Shown here in pieces: positions 61,906 to 64,000 of a DNA stretch of 64,000 nucleotides. The notes under the pieces are model-generated. The model was given only the letters and a program-made list of their open reading frames with translations, was not told where the DNA came from and did no database searches. The stretch spans positions 1 to 64,000 of the forward strand of contig DXYS01000006.1 of NCBI GenBank assembly GCA_019415705.1. Direction: 5' to 3'. How positions within the stretch are numbered: the stretch's first letter is position 1; each line of letters begins with the position of its first letter. The translations under genes and the position numbers were made by a program. Source of the DNA: Bacteroidales bacterium. Its GTDB lineage: Bacteria; Bacteroidota; Bacteroidia; Bacteroidales; Muribaculaceae.

Positions 61906-64000
61906 ATGAAAACTAAAATGTTGGCCGTTGCAGCGGCTATGCTTGTCGGAGCTGCAGCCGCCTCAGCCCAAAATTTCAAGGATGACAAAACGCTCTCCTT
62001 TCACGAGCGCGCCAAGCTGCTCGTCTCGCAGATGACTCTTCAAGAAAAAATAAGCCAGATAGGCAACAACTGCGGCCCCGTCAACCGCTTAGGCATCAAA
62101 CGCTACAACTACTGGAACGAAGGCATACACGGCGTGGCCCGCTCGGGCATCGCCACACAGTTTCCCGTCTCAAAGGCTCTGTCGAGCACATGGGACACCG
62201 ACCTGATGCTGCGCGTCGGCACGGCCATCTCCGACGAGGCACGCGTCTATAACAATCGCGATGGCAAAGGCCTGACCTACTGGTGTCCGACCATCAACAT
62301 GAGCCGTGACCCGCGCTGGGGCCGCGACGAGGAAAATTACGGCGAGGACCCATACCTGACCGGCACGCTCGCCGTGGCATATATCAAAGGTATGCAGGGC
62401 GACCATCCAAAATATCTCAAGACCGTGGCAACAGCCAAACACTTCGCCGCCAACAACTACGAGCGCGAACGCCACAGCCACTCGTCGGAGCTTGATGACC
62501 GCAACCTGCGCGAATACTATCTCCCGGCGTTCGAAATGAGCGTCAAAGACGCAAAGGTTGCATCAGTGATGAGCGCCTACAACGCCGTCAACGGCGTGCC
62601 CTGCTGCGCCTCGCCCGAGCTGCTGACTGACATACTGCGCAAAGAATGGGGCTTCAAAGGCTTTGTCACCTCTGACTGCGGCGCCATTCAGGACATCTAC
62701 GACCCGCATCACTACACCTCGTCATTAGAGGAGGCCGCAGCCAAGGCCATACGCGCCGGCGAAGACATGAACTGCGGCGGCGTCTTCCAGAATAACACCA
62801 TGGGCGCCATCTCGCAGGGTCTGCTGACCGAGGCCGACGTCGACTCGGCGCTCGTGCGCATCTTCGAGGCACGTTTCGCGCTCGGCGAGTTCGACACAGA
62901 CAACCCGTGGAGCGGCATCAGCCCCTCTATAATCGGCAGCGAGGCTCACAACGCCCTCGCCAAAGAGGCCGCTCTCAAGTCTATCGTACTGCTCAAAAAC
63001 GCCGCTCCGAGCACCGGTCAGAAGCCGCTGCTGCCCTTGGACAAGAACAAGAAAGTAGCGCTCATCGGCCCGATGACTAACCTCGTGTCATTAGGCGGTT
63101 ACTCAGGCTCATGCCCCGTGTCGACGACTTTGCTGCAGGCCTTTGCTGCGCGTCACGGCGTGACACTCTACGACCCCAACAACCAGTTTGAATATTACGA
63201 CGAAAAACACGGCAACTGCAACGCCGAAGCCAACGGCTGCGACGGCAATCTCGGCAACGTGCGTGCCGGCGACTGGGTAATGTATAAAAATGTCGACCTC
63301 GGCGAAGGCTGCGACGTGCTCACCGTGCGCTCGGCCACAGCCAACGGCGCCGACAAGCCGACCGTAATGAAAATCTATATCGACACCAAAGGCGCTGTGC
63401 CTGACGCCACGCTGACACTGCCCGTCACCGGCTCGTGGGGCAAGTATGTCGAGACCGTTTTTGACGTCGACGCTACACGTTTCAAAGGCGTGCACAACCT
63501 CTACTTCGAGTTTACGGGCGGCAACAGCTACTGCTCGAATATGGACTGGTATCGTTTCGAGAAATATCAGGAACCGACCGAGGCCACGGTCAACTGCGGC
63601 GCCTTCACCAAGTCTAACGATGGCAGCAAGATGAAGATGGAGAGCGGCGGCAATCTCGGTTATGTCGCTGACGGCGACTGGGCAATGTATGAGGGCATCA
63701 ACCTCGGCAACGGCTGTGACCGCCTGACCATCACCTCGGCCTCAGGCAACAAACTCGAGCGCACGACGGTCGAAATCTACCTTGACAAAATCGAGGGCAC
63801 TCCCCTCGCCCGCATAGAGTTGCCGGCCACCGACGGCTGGCAAGCATACAAGGACGTGACTCACAATATCGACGAGGCAACCTTCGCCGGACGTCATGAC
63901 CTCTACCTGAAGTTCTCGGGCGGTTATATCTACTGCGACAACCTGCTGCGCATGCGCTTCTTCAATTCCAAAACTCCCGCTGAGCCCGTCGAGGACGAGA
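61906..64000 (+). CDS. GH3 glycoside hydrolase with tandem CBM6-like insert (3' partial)
   Basis: The frame is open from the ATG at 61906 to the window edge, giving at least 698 residues. A signal peptide (MKTKMLAVAAAMLVGAAAASA) precedes the GH3 barrel: NEGIHGVARSG, YWCPTINMSRDPRWGRDEENYGEDP in parts, KHFAANNYERERHSHSS, and nucleophile Asp257 in VTSDCGAIQD. The alpha/beta domain begins (KKVALIGPMTN, GGYSG) and is then interrupted by two related CBM6-like modules. Module 1 is at about 437-550 (GNVRAGDWVMYKNVDLGEG, CSNMDWYRF). Module 2 is at about 555-690 (LGYVADGDWAMYEGINLGNG, IYCDNLLRMRF). The rest of the alpha/beta domain should follow outside the window. GH3 enzymes with this kind of insert are often beta-glucosidases or xylosidases. 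The substrate is open. Confidence 0.9.
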   Translation, partial: MKTKMLAVAAAMLVGAAAASAQNFKDDKTLSFHERAKLLVSQMTLQEKISQIGNNCGPVNRLGIKRYNYWNEGIHGVARSGIATQFPVSKALSSTWDTDLMLRVGTAISDEARVYNNRDGKGLTYWCPTINMSRDPRWGRDEENYGEDPYLTGTLAVAYIKGMQGDHPKYLKTVATAKHFAANNYERERHSHSSELDDRNLREYYLPAFEMSVKDAKVASVMSAYNAVNGVPCCASPELLTDILRKEWGFKGFVTSDCGAIQDIYDPHHYTSSLEEAAAKAIRAGEDMNCGGVFQNNTMGAISQGLLTEADVDSALVRIFEARFALGEFDTDNPWSGISPSIIGSEAHNALAKEAALKSIVLLKNAAPSTGQKPLLPLDKNKKVALIGPMTNLVSLGGYSGSCPVSTTLLQAFAARHGVTLYDPNNQFEYYDEKHGNCNAEANGCDGNLGNVRAGDWVMYKNVDLGEGCDVLTVRSATANGADKPTVMKIYIDTKGAVPDATLTLPVTGSWGKYVETVFDVDATRFKGVHNLYFEFTGGNSYCSNMDWYRFEKYQEPTEATVNCGAFTKSNDGSKMKMESGGNLGYVADGDWAMYEGINLGNGCDRLTITSASGNKLERTTVEIYLDKIEGTPLARIELPATDGWQAYKDVTHNIDEATFAGRHDLYLKFSGGYIYCDNLLRMRFFNSKTPAEPVEDE

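Noticed and set aside
1..64000. CRISPR arrays, tRNA or rRNA genes, insertion sequences, integrase or conjugation genes
   Set aside because: I looked for repeat-spacer periodicity, cloverleaf-type segments and transposase/integrase motifs in the gaps and found none.

Overview
The window looks like a chromosomal segment of a gut Bacteroidota, most likely an uncultured Bacteroidales relative of the Muribaculaceae. The phylum call rests on SusC/SusD pairs, a hybrid two-component regulator (HTCS), TAnnTTTG-type -7 promoter boxes, lipoproteins with acidic residues after the lipobox Cys, and many type IX secretion (T9SS) C-terminal tails. The family call is an inference. I see no rRNA, tRNA, transposase, integrase or CRISPR array.

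Layout. (1) 1-1587: end of a secreted beta-helix protein with a T9SS tail. (2) 1834-24076: a forward polysaccharide-utilisation locus (PUL): SusC, SusD, a GH99/WbsX-like lipoprotein, two GH2 enzymes, a double pectate-lyase-3/GH55-like protein, a GH3 and a GH92 broken by a -1 frameshift. (3) 24136-28277: two reverse-strand pectinases, a GH28 and a GH28-GH105 fusion. (4) 28605-33047: the xylose catabolic operon xylB-xylA-xylE. (5) 33269-44404: a large modular CE8 pectin methylesterase, a PL1 pectate lyase, a non-catalytic carbohydrate-binding T9SS protein, a candidate small RNA, and a GH3 with a PA14 insert. (6) 44673-48662: a reverse-strand HTCS that has no visible HATPase domain. (7) 48890-60211: a second PUL: fimbrillin-like lipoprotein, fimbrillin/beta-helix lipoprotein, SusC, SusD, a DUF4957/DUF5123-like beta-helix lipoprotein and a GH43. 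(8) 60346-64000: a reverse-strand T9SS protein of unknown function and a divergent GH3 with tandem CBM6-like modules, cut by the window edge. Their shared upstream region holds two inverted copies of a 23-bp operator-like palindrome.

How the genes may work together (inference). CE8 de-esterifies homogalacturonan, PL1 cuts it, GH28 trims galacturonides, and GH105 hydrolyses the unsaturated ends left by lyases. GH3 and GH43 enzymes could remove xylose or arabinose side chains, and XylE/XylA/XylB would take up and metabolise xylose. This combination fits pectin carrying xylose, such as xylogalacturonan, or mixed plant cell wall. The SusC/SusD pairs import oligosaccharides and the HTCS presumably senses one of them. 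The most unusual items are the HTCS without an ATPase domain, the paired palindromes at 61653-61675 and 61822-61844, the promoter-to-terminator small RNA unit at 41541-41740, and a GH99-like lipoprotein in which one of two expected catalytic glutamates is replaced.
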